Shown here piece by piece: positions 44,031 to 52,892 of a DNA stretch of 64,000 nucleotides; the first letter of the stretch is position 1; the number at the start of each line of letters is the position of its first letter. The notes under the pieces were generated by a model. It saw only the letters and a list, made by a program, of their open reading frames with translations. It had not been told where the DNA came from and searched no databases. Origin of the DNA: Aeromicrobium stalagmiti (GTDB lineage Bacteria > Actinomycetota > Actinomycetes > Propionibacteriales > Nocardioidaceae); contig NZ_JABSTZ010000002.1 in assembly GCF_013283745.1 (NCBI RefSeq), positions 434,001 to 498,000 of the forward strand. The letters run 5' to 3'. Both the position numbers and the translations under genes were made by a program.

Positions 44031-45797
44031 ATGGCTCAGGAACCCGCGGTTCGCCGCATCACCACAGCGGACGAGGCTCGTCTCTTGGCGGCGCGTCTGC
44101 TGGAGACGGGCCGGGCCAAGCCTGTCGTCGTCGTGGCCTCCGTCGACGGGGATGAGCCGTTGCTCGATCCAGCAGTCGTGCAAGACGGTGTCGGTACCTA
44201 CGCAGACGTCTACTGGATGCCCAATGGCGACGTGACGTGGGCGTTCACGGCCGCCATGCCGCCCTTGACCCAGGTCTACGGCGATGCGGGCCGTGTCTAC
44301 TCGGTCGACAACTCGTGGCACGACGATGCGCGCAAGTCACGGCTGCACTTGTTCGCCACTGCGCACAGAGCGAAGGGGGTCCAGGACGAGCTGATAGCCG
44401 AGGCGATGCACGCGGCGGCGGCGGCCGGACTCTTCGCTCGAAAGGCCACAGGACTCCGCGAAGTCACAGCCACCGTCAAAGGCTTTCTCTCGGCGGGTCG
44501 CGCCTACGTCCGTGGCGACTTCGGAATTGGATACGTCCGTGGCGAGATGACCGTGAAGGACGTCCCGCTGGAATCGGTGCTGCGGGCAGGGATGATCGTG
44601 AAGGGGCTGTTTGACGACCGCGACAAGCTGCTCGACATCTCGGACTGGCTTTGCTCGCCGGACGAGGCTCTCGCCACCTATGAGGTGGGTGAGGTCGTGC
44701 CGGTGCGGGTGCGGACGGTCGGCACGTCGAAGGTCACTGTCGAGCTGTACCCAGGCAAGCATGTCGACATCGGTGCAGGTCAGGTGACGGGCAACCACGG
44801 TGATGATCTGCACGGCCTGTTCACGCCCGGCGAGGTTGCGGAGGCGAGGGTCGAGCGGACCGGGCGCTGGATCTTGAGCATGCATGACATCCACGTCGGC
44901 GAGGTCGCCCGCGCCGCCTGCGCGCTCGTCGATGGCGGTCCGCCGTGGATCGAGATCCCGCCTGAGCCATCGCCGGATCGGCCAGATTCTGCGGAGCTAC
45001 CGCTGGAAGTGGCGCCAGCTATGGTGCCCCCGATGCCCCTTGCTGCCTCGGTAGCCCCGCCAGCCCCTGCCGCTGTGGACGAGCCGCAAAAGGTTGTCTT
45101 CCCGAGCCCGATGCTGCTGGACCCCCGTCGACGTCACCAGGCTCGTCCTCCAGTGACAGCACAGCAAGTGGCTCCATTGGTGGAGCCATCGACTCCAGTG
45201 CTGAGTCCCGACTCAAGGATCGTCGCGGGCCAACGTGAAGAGCTGGGCCGGATGCGAGTAATCGTGGAACAGCTCGAGGTCGAGCGCGAGACGCTTCTGG
45301 GCCGAATCGAGAAGTACAAGACCGAGAAGCGCAAGCTGCTGGCCCGCGCCAGAAGGCCCATTGGTGATCAGGGCCTTGCGCCACGCGGAGGCTTTCTCGA
45401 TGCCAAGGAGCAGCTGCGGCACGAGGTCTACCTGGCATGGGTGGAGAGGATCCCGGCGGGCGAGAAGGCGGCCCGTCCTCTACCGATGTCCTGGGCCATG
45501 GGCCCCGACTTCATCGCGTCCCTCGCCGAGCGGCCCAAGGAGGTGAGGCCGAAGGTCGTCTCAGTCATGGTGGAGGTGTTGCTCGACATCGTCCGGGAGT
45601 CATCCGGACGGGATCTGCACAGGCTGCGGTCCGACGCTGGAGGAGATGCGCCTCATGTTGAGCGAGCGCCCGGGGAGTTCTGCTGGCGCTGCGCGGTGCA
45701 GCAGCACACTCCGGGAGCCCCTCGTCTGCACTACTGGAAGGCCGGCACGGCTATCGAGTTCTCTCGCGTGGTCCATCACGACGACATGACGCCGTAG
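44031..45797 (+). CDS. hypothetical protein with S1/OB-like repeat and coiled coil
   Basis: A 588-residue protein, ATG 44031 with GGGGAG upstream. The N-terminal ~100 residues (RAKPVVVVASVDGDEPLLDP, then YGDAGRVYSVDNSW) are an alpha/beta domain I cannot name. About 220-300 contains two OB/S1-like stretches (EVGEVVPVRVRTVGTSKVTV, then GEVAEARVERTGRWILSM), which may bind RNA. A Pro/Ala-rich linker covers 315-390, a coiled coil about 405-450 (RMRVIVEQLEVERETLLGRI), and the C-terminus carries FCWRC and conserved aromatic residues. It is a defence- or RNA-related type of architecture, but no function can be assigned. It starts 32 bases after the zinc-ribbon gene and may end that operon. Confidence 0.7.
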   Translation: MAQEPAVRRITTADEARLLAARLLETGRAKPVVVVASVDGDEPLLDPAVVQDGVGTYADVYWMPNGDVTWAFTAAMPPLTQVYGDAGRVYSVDNSWHDDARKSRLHLFATAHRAKGVQDELIAEAMHAAAAAGLFARKATGLREVTATVKGFLSAGRAYVRGDFGIGYVRGEMTVKDVPLESVLRAGMIVKGLFDDRDKLLDISDWLCSPDEALATYEVGEVVPVRVRTVGTSKVTVELYPGKHVDIGAGQVTGNHGDDLHGLFTPGEVAEARVERTGRWILSMHDIHVGEVARAACALVDGGPPWIEIPPEPSPDRPDSAELPLEVAPAMVPPMPLAASVAPPAPAAVDEPQKVVFPSPMLLDPRRRHQARPPVTAQQVAPLVEPSTPVLSPDSRIVAGQREELGRMRVIVEQLEVERETLLGRIEKYKTEKRKLLARARRPIGDQGLAPRGGFLDAKEQLRHEVYLAWVERIPAGEKAARPLPMSWAMGPDFIASLAERPKEVRPKVVSVMVEVLLDIVRESSGRDLHRLRSDAGGDAPHVERAPGEFCWRCAVQQHTPGAPRLHYWKAGTAIEFSRVVHHDDMTP

Positions 45798-45836
45798 GTC
45801 ACGCTTGACCGGGGTCCCGTGCAGTCCAGCCCCACC

Positions 45837-46430
45837 TCACCCGCCCAGGCGCCAGGTGATCGACCCGGTGGCCCACTCCGCGGTCCCGGAGTAGCGGTAG
45901 CCCGACAGGGTGCCGTCATCGTTCTCCTTGTTGACCGCCAGGCACTCGAACGTCCCGGTGAGCGAGGTCAGGTCGTCGGTCGAGCCGCCTCCCATAGCGG
46001 TGCACTGCGAGCTCTTGATGGGGCCGTCGAGCAGCCCGTCGTCGACCTTCTCCTTGGCGTCCTTCGTGACTTCCTTCTCCAGAGCCCTGACCAGCCGGCG
46101 CCGCAGGCTGCGCTCGGTGTCGTCCGCCGCCTCCTGGGCGTCCGCCTCGGCCTGCGCCTCGTCCTCGGCGGACTGCTGCTCCGCGCGAGCCTCGGCTGCC
46201 GCCACTCGATCACGCTCTGCGGCGTCGTTGTGACGCTTCACCGCCACGCCCGTCCCGACGCCGGCGACGAGCACCAGCGTGACGAGCGAGACGATGACGG
46301 CCTTGCGCGGTGGGCGGCGCGACCGGCGTACGTACGCGGTCCCGCAGCTCGGGCAGAAGTCGCCGTTGCTGGAGCTCTGGACGCTGCACTTGCGGCAGAT
46401 GCGGCTCTGCGGCTGGTCAGGTGTGCTCAT
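45837..46430 (-). CDS. membrane protein with N-terminal zinc ribbon
   Basis: A 197-residue protein. The cytosolic N-terminus holds a zinc ribbon, ICRKCSVQSSSNGDFCPSCG, followed by basic residues and one transmembrane helix (AVIVSLVTLVLVAGVGTGVAV, about 43-63). An outside coiled coil rich in Ala/Glu/Asp (AAEARAEQQSAEDEAQAEAD) follows. The C-terminal domain has two Cys (SSQCTAMGGG and GTFECLAV) that may form a disulfide, and resembles the extracytoplasmic domain of similar actinobacterial lipoproteins. Function unknown. Confidence 0.78.
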   Translation of the reverse strand: MSTPDQPQSRICRKCSVQSSSNGDFCPSCGTAYVRRSRRPPRKAVIVSLVTLVLVAGVGTGVAVKRHNDAAERDRVAAAEARAEQQSAEDEAQAEADAQEAADDTERSLRRRLVRALEKEVTKDAKEKVDDGLLDGPIKSSQCTAMGGGSTDDLTSLTGTFECLAVNKENDDGTLSGYRYSGTAEWATGSITWRLGG

Positions 46431-46451
46431 GGTTCCCCCTGGAGCTCCGGC

Positions 46452-47054
46452 TCAGAACGAGTCGTTGATCGTGATGCGGTCGTACTCGGTGGTCAGCTCG
46501 TCCGCGCTGAGGCACGTGAGCGTCGTGGTCTGTCCGACCGCGACCGGCTCCGTCGAGCAGTCCGCGAGCGCCAGCACCTCGGTGCCCTTCATGAACTTGA
46601 TCTCGACCAGGGCCGAGTCCTTCTCGTCACGGTTGTTCGTGACCTTGAGCCCCTTGATGTCGGGGCTGCCGAGGCCGTCGTCCGAGACCTTCCAGCCGGC
46701 GGCGTAGTCGAAGCCCGACACGGAGAACTTCTTGCCCTCGACGATCGTCAGTGGGTTGTCGGGGCCGCCGGGCTCCTTGTCCTTCTTCTCCGCGGCGTCG
46801 ATCGACTTGCCGACCTCGTTGGCAGCTCCGCCGACGAGCGCCAGGCACCCGCCGATGAACAGCACACCCACCGCGATGATGCCGAGCATGGTGTTGCGGA
46901 ACGTGTGGCGCTTCTTCGCCGGGGCGGCGACCTGCACGGGGCCGGCCTGCTGCAGATGGTCGGTCCAGGCGTTGCCGTCCCACCAGCGCATGGCGCCGGT
47001 CGAGTCGGGATAGAAGCCGGGCGGCGTGGAGCCGCTGGGAGTCTGATCGGTCAT
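46452..47054 (-). CDS. DUF2510 membrane protein
   Basis: A 200-residue protein; ATG 47054 has AGAGGGG upstream. The N-terminus carries a DUF2510 module, PPGFYPDSTGAMRWWDGNAW, then one transmembrane helix (TMLGIIAVGVLFIGGCLAL). The outer domain of ~120 residues is beta-rich (WKVSDDGLGSPDIKGLKVTN) like DUF4352-type telokin-like domains. It lies 21 bases upstream of the zinc-ribbon membrane protein on the same strand, so the two are probably co-transcribed. Confidence 0.85.
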   Translation of the reverse strand: MTDQTPSGSTPPGFYPDSTGAMRWWDGNAWTDHLQQAGPVQVAAPAKKRHTFRNTMLGIIAVGVLFIGGCLALVGGAANEVGKSIDAAEKKDKEPGGPDNPLTIVEGKKFSVSGFDYAAGWKVSDDGLGSPDIKGLKVTNNRDEKDSALVEIKFMKGTEVLALADCSTEPVAVGQTTTLTCLSADELTTEYDRITINDSF

Positions 47055-47213
47055 GGGATGCCCCTCTGTGATGGACGACCCCTGTCGCCCGCCGAGCCAG
47101 CATCGGGCACGATCACGGCGAAAAACGGGCTGTGGGGCGTACGTGGTCACAGCGAGCCATGGACGTGGCTCCTTCGAGCCGTGCGTGCTCGTCCACAGGC
47201 GCTGGCAGATCTC

Positions 47214-47242
47214 TTGAGGGCGTGATCAGGGACCCATAGAAT
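47214..47242 (+). promoter_or_regulatory. probable promoter of the toxin-antitoxin pair
   Basis: A -35 box TTGAGG (47214-47219), 17-base spacer and -10 box TAGAAT (47237-47242) lie 42 bases before the GTG of the antitoxin gene. This is the clearest vegetative-type promoter in the window. Confidence 0.6.
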
Positions 47243-47248
47243 GGCTGA

Positions 47249-47263
47249 ATGCATTGCATGCAT
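47249..47263. promoter_or_regulatory. probable antitoxin operator
   Basis: ATGCATTGCATGCAT lies just after the -10 box and includes the perfect palindrome TGCATGCA (47255-47262). Overlapping TGCAT repeats at the transcription start fit binding by the ribbon-helix-helix antitoxin to repress its own operon. Confidence 0.5.
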
Positions 47264-47283
47264 ACGAAGCGGAGGTGGTCGAA

Positions 47284-47523
47284 GTGAGCATGTTGACGGT
47301 GCGTGACCTCGACCCGGTGGTCAAGGCAAAGCTGAGGGAGCGGGCGGCCCGCCGCGGGCGATCGATGGAGGCCGAGGTGCGACAGATCCTCGCGGACGCA
47401 GTCGCGACCGACGGGATTCGGCCCAGCCTCGCGGACAGCGTCCTTCAGCACTTTGCGGGCATCGATGTCGAGCTCGACCTGCCCGACCGGTCTGCAGACG
47501 TGCAGCATCCAGTCGAGCTGTGA
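47284..47523 (+). CDS. FitA/VapB-type antitoxin
   Basis: A 79-residue protein from GTG 47284, eight bases after GGAGG; ATG 47290 is too far. The N-terminal ribbon-helix-helix motif reads MLTVRDLDPVVKAKLRERAA, followed by RRGRSMEAEVRQILADAV, the FitA-like pattern. The acidic C-terminus (AGIDVELDLPDRS) should wrap and inhibit the toxin. It should repress its own operon through the TGCATGCA site. The stop overlaps the toxin GTG (GTGA). Confidence 0.9.
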   Translation: MSMLTVRDLDPVVKAKLRERAARRGRSMEAEVRQILADAVATDGIRPSLADSVLQHFAGIDVELDLPDRSADVQHPVEL

Positions 47524-47945
47524 TCATCGTCGACACGAACGTCGTGTCTGACCTGATGCGAGGTGGAACGCCGCAGGTCCTCGCGTGGCTCTCGACCGTG
47601 GCCGGTGAAGACCTCTACACGACCGTCATCACGCGCAGCGAGATTCGCTATGGCATCGCCCGCCTGCCGCAAGGCAAGCGACGGGACGACCTTGATCGGC
47701 GCGCGAGCGCGTTCCTCGACGAGGTGGCCGATCGAACCCTGCGTCTCGACGTCGCGGCCGCCGACCGCTACGGATTCGTAGTGGCGGAACGCGAGTCGGC
47801 CGGTCGCCCGATCCCACGGTCCGACGCGCAGATCGCGAGCATCGCCTACGTCCACCGGGCGACCGTCGCAACACGCAACACTCGTGACTTCGAAGGCTGC
47901 GGCATCTCGCTCATCGACCCCTTCGTCTTCGGTGACCCGGCCTGA
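47520..47945 (+). CDS. VapC/FitB-type PIN-domain toxin
   Basis: A 141-residue PIN-domain ribonuclease. MIIVDTNVVSDLMRG carries the first acidic residue (Asp5), TRSEIRYGI the second (Glu), and PRSDAQIASIAY with the following RNTRDFEGCGI the third and fourth acidic positions, so the four-residue metal site looks complete. It should cut RNA when the antitoxin is lost. GTG start overlaps the antitoxin stop by 4 bases. Confidence 0.93.
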   Translation: MIIVDTNVVSDLMRGGTPQVLAWLSTVAGEDLYTTVITRSEIRYGIARLPQGKRRDDLDRRASAFLDEVADRTLRLDVAAADRYGFVVAERESAGRPIPRSDAQIASIAYVHRATVATRNTRDFEGCGISLIDPFVFGDPA

Positions 47946-48154
47946 CCAGTCCCGAACTGATTTGGCCCAGCAGCGCCATCCACAGGCGCGTGCGAGGATC
48001 CGGCTTGTCCCCAGCAGCGCTGAGCCCGCTGGCTCGTCGGCCGGGCCCGAGCCACGCTGGATCGATGACCGATCGAGAGGGCTGGCCCGGCTGGTACGAC
48101 AGCCGCCGCCTGCTGCGCGAGGTCGTGTCGGCGGGCCCGGCTAATCTCGCACAC
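47946..48154. other. intergenic region upstream of the SWIM-SNF2 gene
   Basis: About 209 bases. TAATCT at 48142-48147 lies seven bases before GTG 48155 and would fit a -10 box of a leaderless message; no clear -35 box. The helicase frame stays open upstream to 47990, so coding from ATG 48065 cannot be excluded. Confidence 0.4.
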
Positions 48155-51100
48155 GTGCCGCCGACCATCAGCTCCCTCACCGACGCGGAGCTGCGGCGCA
48201 CGTTCGACTCCGGCTCGTTCGCGCGCGGCAAGGCCTACGCACACGCCGGGCGGGTCACGGTGCAGGACATCGATCCCGACGGCGACTCGGCGACGGCGGA
48301 GGTACGCGGCTCCGACCCGCAGACCTACTCCACGACGGTGCAGGTCCGCGAGAGCAAGGCCGGCAGCACCCACATCTCCGGCACCTGCACCTGCTTCGTC
48401 GGGTTCAACTGCAAGCACGCCGTGGCGCTGATCATCGCGGTGCGCGGCGCGATCGAGGCGTCCGAGCCCGAGCCGGAGCCCGTACGCCAGGTGCTGCCGC
48501 AGGACTCGTGGCGCCGTCGCCCGCAGGCCCGTCCGTCCGAGCCGCAGTGGCGGGCGGCCCTCGCCCCGCTGGTGGGGGCGCCGTCGCCGACGACCGCGAC
48601 CGACTGGGCGCTGCGCATCGACCTCGCACCGTCCTACTACCAGGGCGACGCGATGATGTCGGCCCGACCGCTCAAGCGCGGCGCCAAGGGCAAGTGGATC
48701 AAGACCGGCGCGACCTGGCCCGACGTCGAGGCGACCGCCCGTGGAATCAGCGGCGGCAACCCCCAGGTCAACGCGCTGGCCGAGCTGCAGGTCGCTGTCC
48801 GCACCCACTACGCGCACGTCCGCCGGTCCGACGGCTCCATCGACCTCAGCGGCCTCACCCGCGACGCGTGGCGGGTCTTCGACGAGCTGCTTGATGCCGG
48901 CGTCACCCTGCTCGGCCCCGACGACGCGCAGGTCACGATCCTCGACCAGCCCATCTCCGTCAGCATCGACGTCGCACCGCGCGACGACGGGCTCGTCGTC
49001 GCGGCCAGCCTGTCGGACGACGACGTCGCCGAGGCGTGGGCCTACGACCGCACGATGCTGATCGGGCAGCCCGCCCACGGCATCGCCGCATGGGACGATG
49101 ACCACCCGAGCCGCCTGTGGCTGGCGCGGTTCGACCACCCGCTCGACCAGCCGCTGCGCACGCTGCTGGTCAACCGCCGCGGGGTCCGGGTGCCCGGGGG
49201 CGACGCCGCCGAGTTCCTCCGCGACTTCTACCCACGCCTGCAGCGCGCGGTCGGCTCCGTACGCGTCGACCCGAGCATCGACGTCCCCGAGATCGTCCCG
49301 CCGCGCCTGTCGGTCACCGTCAAGCACGACGGGCTGTCAGCCGAGGTCGAGTGGGGCTTCGCCTACGACATCGACGGCGAGACCGTCCGTACGTCGTGGG
49401 GCCCCGGACGCGAGCCGTTCCGCGACCACCGCGCCGAGCAGGAGCTCGCCGACGCCTTCGCGCCGCCGCCGGGCCTGCCCGTCACCACGACCGCCTCGGG
49501 GCAGCTGCGCCTGGTGCCGCAGGCGAAGGTCGACGGCTACCCGGCGGTCGTCCTCAGCGAGGAGGTGGTCCCCGCGCTCACCGCCGCCGGTGTCGACGTC
49601 AACACCACGGGCGACCGTCCCGACTACCGCCTCGCCAACACCGCGCCGGTCGTGCACATCTCGCTCGAGGACGGCAAGGACCCCCGCAGCGACTGGTACG
49701 ACCTCGCGGTCACGGTCACGATCGAGGGGGAGAAGGTCCACTTCGGGCCGTTGTTCGCCGCCCTCGCGGCGGGGGAGTCGCACGTCGTGCTGCTGAGCGG
49801 CACCTACCTGTCGATCGACCGTCCCGAGCTGGTGCAGCTGCGCGAGCTCATCATGGAGGCCCGCGAGCTCACCGACCGTCGCAGCGAGCAGCTGCGCGTC
49901 AACCGCTACCACGCAGGTCTCTGGGAAGAGCTCACCAAGCTCGGCACCGTCGACCGCCAGGCCGCGAGCTGGCAGCAGTCGGTCGACGCCCTCGCCTCGA
50001 TCGACGAGATCCCCGTCCCCGACCTCCCGGCCGGGCTCCACGCCGAGCTGCGTCCCTATCAGCGCGACGGCTACGCCTGGCTGAGCTTCCTCGCCGACCA
50101 AGGTCTCGGCGGCATCCTCGCCGACGACATGGGCCTCGGCAAGACCGTGCAGGCGCTGGCGATGATCGTGCGCCAGGTCGAGCGCGGCAGCGGTCCGTTC
50201 CTCGTCGTCGCCCCCACCAGCGTGGTCGGCAACTGGGCGCGCGAGGCGCAGCGGTTCGCGCCGGGGCTCAAGGTCGCGACCATCTCGGGCACCCGCGCCC
50301 GCCGAGGCACCGACCTGGCCGACGCCGTCGAGGGCGCCGATCTCGTCGTCACGTCCTACGCGCTGTTCCGCATCGAGAACGACGCCTACCGCGAGCGCAC
50401 GTGGGCCGGTCTGCTCCTCGACGAGGCGCAGTTCGTCAAGAACCACCAGGGCAAGACCTATCAGTGCGCCCGTCGCCTCGACGCCCCGTTCAAGCTCGCG
50501 ATCACCGGCACCCCGCTCGAGAACTCCCTGATGGACCTCTGGTCGATGCTCTCGATCGTCGCGCCCGGGCTCTATCCCGACCCGCAACGGTTCGTCGAGA
50601 GCTATCAGCGCCCCATCGAGGCCGGCCACGGCAAGGACCGGCTCGAACGCCTGCAGCGCCGCATCCGCCCGCTCATGCGCCGCCGCACCAAGGAGGAGGT
50701 CGCCTCCGACCTGCCGCCCAAGACCGAGCAGGTGCTCGACGTCGCCCTCAGCCCCAAGCACGCCCGCATCTATCAGACCCACCTGCAGCGCGAGCGCCAG
50801 AAGGTCATGGGCCTGCTGGCCGACGACTCGTCCGACCACCGGTTCGAGGTGCTGCGATCGCTCACCAAGCTGCGGCTGCTCAGCCTCGACCCGGGGCTCG
50901 TCGACGAGCAGTACGACGACGTCGGCTCCGCCAAGATCGACGTGCTGCTCGAGCACCTGCAGGAGGTGACGTCGGAGGGCCACGCGGTGCTGGTGTTCAG
51001 CCAGTTCACGTCCTACCTCGCCCGGGTGCGGGCGCGCCTCGACGACGCCGACATTGCCTACTCCTACCTCGACGGACGCACCCGCAATCGCGCCGCCGCG

Positions 51101-51433
51101 GTCGACCAGTTCACCTCGGGCGAGACCAAGGTGTTCCTCATCAGCCTCAAGGCCGGCGGCGTCGGGCTCAACCTCGTCGAGGCCGACTACTGCTACGTCC
51201 TCGACCCGTGGTGGAACCCCGCCGCCGAGGCCCAGGCCGTCGACCGAGCCCACCGCATCGGCCAGACCCGCCCCGTCATGGTCTATCGCCTCGTGTCCGC
51301 CGACACGATCGAGGAGAAGGTCATGGAGCTCAAGGCTCGCAAGTCCGCCCTCTTCGACGCCGTCATGGACGAGGGCGCGGCCCTGTCGGGTGCCCTGAGC
51401 AGCGACGACATCCGAGGTCTTCTCGGGCCGTGA
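48155..51433 (+). CDS. SWIM zinc-finger SNF2 helicase
   Basis: About 1092 residues. I choose GTG 48155 because the family starts at SSLTDAELRRTFDSGSFARG; there is no ribosome site and a TAATCT box lies just upstream, which suggests a leaderless transcript. A SWIM finger is at about 70-88 (GTCTCFVGFNCKHAVAL, CxC...CxH). The SNF2 part begins near residue 620 with YQRDGYAWL, Walker A ADDMGLGKT, LLDEAQFVKN, ITGTPLENS, and the C-terminal QAVDRAHRIGQTRPV. It is the common single-gene actinobacterial HepA-like helicase and probably has a transcription or repair role, not part of the island. Confidence 0.92.
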   Translation: MPPTISSLTDAELRRTFDSGSFARGKAYAHAGRVTVQDIDPDGDSATAEVRGSDPQTYSTTVQVRESKAGSTHISGTCTCFVGFNCKHAVALIIAVRGAIEASEPEPEPVRQVLPQDSWRRRPQARPSEPQWRAALAPLVGAPSPTTATDWALRIDLAPSYYQGDAMMSARPLKRGAKGKWIKTGATWPDVEATARGISGGNPQVNALAELQVAVRTHYAHVRRSDGSIDLSGLTRDAWRVFDELLDAGVTLLGPDDAQVTILDQPISVSIDVAPRDDGLVVAASLSDDDVAEAWAYDRTMLIGQPAHGIAAWDDDHPSRLWLARFDHPLDQPLRTLLVNRRGVRVPGGDAAEFLRDFYPRLQRAVGSVRVDPSIDVPEIVPPRLSVTVKHDGLSAEVEWGFAYDIDGETVRTSWGPGREPFRDHRAEQELADAFAPPPGLPVTTTASGQLRLVPQAKVDGYPAVVLSEEVVPALTAAGVDVNTTGDRPDYRLANTAPVVHISLEDGKDPRSDWYDLAVTVTIEGEKVHFGPLFAALAAGESHVVLLSGTYLSIDRPELVQLRELIMEARELTDRRSEQLRVNRYHAGLWEELTKLGTVDRQAASWQQSVDALASIDEIPVPDLPAGLHAELRPYQRDGYAWLSFLADQGLGGILADDMGLGKTVQALAMIVRQVERGSGPFLVVAPTSVVGNWAREAQRFAPGLKVATISGTRARRGTDLADAVEGADLVVTSYALFRIENDAYRERTWAGLLLDEAQFVKNHQGKTYQCARRLDAPFKLAITGTPLENSLMDLWSMLSIVAPGLYPDPQRFVESYQRPIEAGHGKDRLERLQRRIRPLMRRRTKEEVASDLPPKTEQVLDVALSPKHARIYQTHLQRERQKVMGLLADDSSDHRFEVLRSLTKLRLLSLDPGLVDEQYDDVGSAKIDVLLEHLQEVTSEGHAVLVFSQFTSYLARVRARLDDADIAYSYLDGRTRNRAAAVDQFTSGETKVFLISLKAGGVGLNLVEADYCYVLDPWWNPAAEAQAVDRAHRIGQTRPVMVYRLVSADTIEEKVMELKARKSALFDAVMDEGAALSGALSSDDIRGLLGP

Positions 51434-51477
51434 GACACCGGGAGGTTGCGCCCGTGCCGGCTGGGTACGGTCGACGC

Positions 51478-51942
51478 ATGCGCATCTTCAAGCACCCCAT
51501 CAAGAAGCTAACCCTCCTGGCCGCGTTCGGAGGTGGGTACGTGCTGGGCGCCAAGGCCGGCCGCGAGCGCTACGAGCAGATCAAGCAGACCGCGCAGCAG
51601 GTCAAGGACGATCCCCGTGTGCAGCAGGCGACCGCCCAGGCCGAGGACCTCGTCCGTGAGGCAGCCACCAAGGTCACCGAGGACCCGCGCGTCAAGGACG
51701 TCGTGTCCCGCGCCGAAGACGTCTTGCGCGACGCCGGTCTCAAGACACCCGAGCAGACCGGCGTCCACCCGTTGCTCGCCGACGAGCACTACGAGTCGCA
51801 GGACGAGGTCGTCTACAGCAGCGGCCCCGACATCGAGGAGACGATCGACGAGCTCGCCGACACCCAGCTCGACGAGCAGCCATTCGCCGAAGGACCCGAT
51901 GTCGACGGACCCGTCGGTGGCGAGCGGAGGGGCGACGCGTGA
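51478..51942 (+). CDS. small YtxH-like membrane-anchored protein
   Basis: A 154-residue protein. ATG 51478 is followed by a short hydrophobic segment (LTLLAAFGGGYVLGAKAGRE) as in YtxH/DUF-type stress proteins, then an amphipathic helix with repeated DDPRVQQA and EDPRVKDV units, and an acidic C-terminus (ETIDELADTQLDEQPFAEG). Probably membrane-bound. No clear ribosome site. It overlaps the oxidoreductase start by 4 bases. Confidence 0.75.
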   Translation: MRIFKHPIKKLTLLAAFGGGYVLGAKAGRERYEQIKQTAQQVKDDPRVQQATAQAEDLVREAATKVTEDPRVKDVVSRAEDVLRDAGLKTPEQTGVHPLLADEHYESQDEVVYSSGPDIEETIDELADTQLDEQPFAEGPDVDGPVGGERRGDA

Positions 51943-52859
51943 AGGCGATCACCTACGCCGCATACGGCGAGCAGCTCGAGCTGACCGACGTCGACGAGCC
52001 CAAGGTCGGGCCTGACTGGGTCAAGGTGCAGGTCAAGGCGACCTCGGTCAACCCGGTCGACTGGAAGATCGCCTCCGGCGGTCTCGACGGAGCCCTCGAC
52101 ACGTTCTTCCCGGTCACCCCGGGCTGGGACGTCGCCGGCGTCGTCGAGGCGGTCGGTCCGGCCGTCACGTCGCTGGCGCCCGGCGACGAGGTCTTCGGCT
52201 ACGTCCGCAAGGACGCCGTGCACGGCGGCACCTACGCCGAGAAGGTCGCTGCGCCCATCCGCACCCTGGCCAAGAAGCCGGCCAACGCTAGCTTCGCCGA
52301 GGCGGCCGCCATCCCGCTCGCCGGTCTGACGGCGTTCCAGGCCCTCGTCCACGCGCTCGACGTGGCGGGCGACGACGTCGTGCTCATCCATGGCGCATCG
52401 GGCGGGGTCGGCTCGTTCGCCGTCCAGATCGCCCGGTCGCTCGGCGCACGGGTCATCGGCACGGCGTCGGAGGGCAACCACGACTACCTGCGCGATCTCG
52501 GTGCGGAGCCGGTGGAGTACGGCGACGGGCTCGTCGACCGGGTGCGTGCGATTGCGCCCGACGGCGTCACCGCGGTGCTCGACCTCAACGGGGGAGACCT
52601 CGACGTCAGCCCCGAGCTGCTCGCCGACGGGTCAGCTGGCCGCATCGCCTCGATCATCGACCCTGCGGTCAAGGACCTCGGCGGGCACTACGTGTTCGTC
52701 CACCCCGACGCCGCTGACCTCGACGAGCTCGCCGAGCTGTTCGACGACGGCACGCTGACGGTCCAGATCGCCGAGACGTTCCCGCTCGCCGAGACCCAGA
52801 AGGCATGGGAGCTCAGCCAGGAGGGTCACACCCGCGGCAAGATCGTCATCACCGTCTGA
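51939..52859 (+). CDS. NADP-dependent quinone oxidoreductase-like protein
   Basis: A 306-residue member of the zinc-independent medium-chain dehydrogenase family (quinone oxidoreductase type). It shows the GroES-like N-terminus (SVNPVDWKIASGG, PGWDVAGVVEAVGP), EVFGYVRKD and the nucleotide-binding loop VLIHGASGGVGSFAVQIA. No Cys/His zinc ligands are seen. It reduces quinones or enones with NADPH in the cytosol. GTG start is fixed by a 4-base overlap with the previous gene. Confidence 0.93.
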   Translation: MKAITYAAYGEQLELTDVDEPKVGPDWVKVQVKATSVNPVDWKIASGGLDGALDTFFPVTPGWDVAGVVEAVGPAVTSLAPGDEVFGYVRKDAVHGGTYAEKVAAPIRTLAKKPANASFAEAAAIPLAGLTAFQALVHALDVAGDDVVLIHGASGGVGSFAVQIARSLGARVIGTASEGNHDYLRDLGAEPVEYGDGLVDRVRAIAPDGVTAVLDLNGGDLDVSPELLADGSAGRIASIIDPAVKDLGGHYVFVHPDAADLDELAELFDDGTLTVQIAETFPLAETQKAWELSQEGHTRGKIVITV

Positions 52860-52892
52860 GAGTCGCCGTCTGGGTGGAGGGCGACGGCCGGC

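Noticed and set aside
45819-47225. Plus-strand 468-codon open frame
   Set aside because: Lies opposite two clear membrane-protein genes with signal motifs on the minus strand.
49337-51253. Long minus-strand open frame (638 codons)
   Set aside because: Antisense to the SWIM-SNF2 helicase; composition (Val/Gly/Arg/Asp) is the usual shadow of a high-GC gene.
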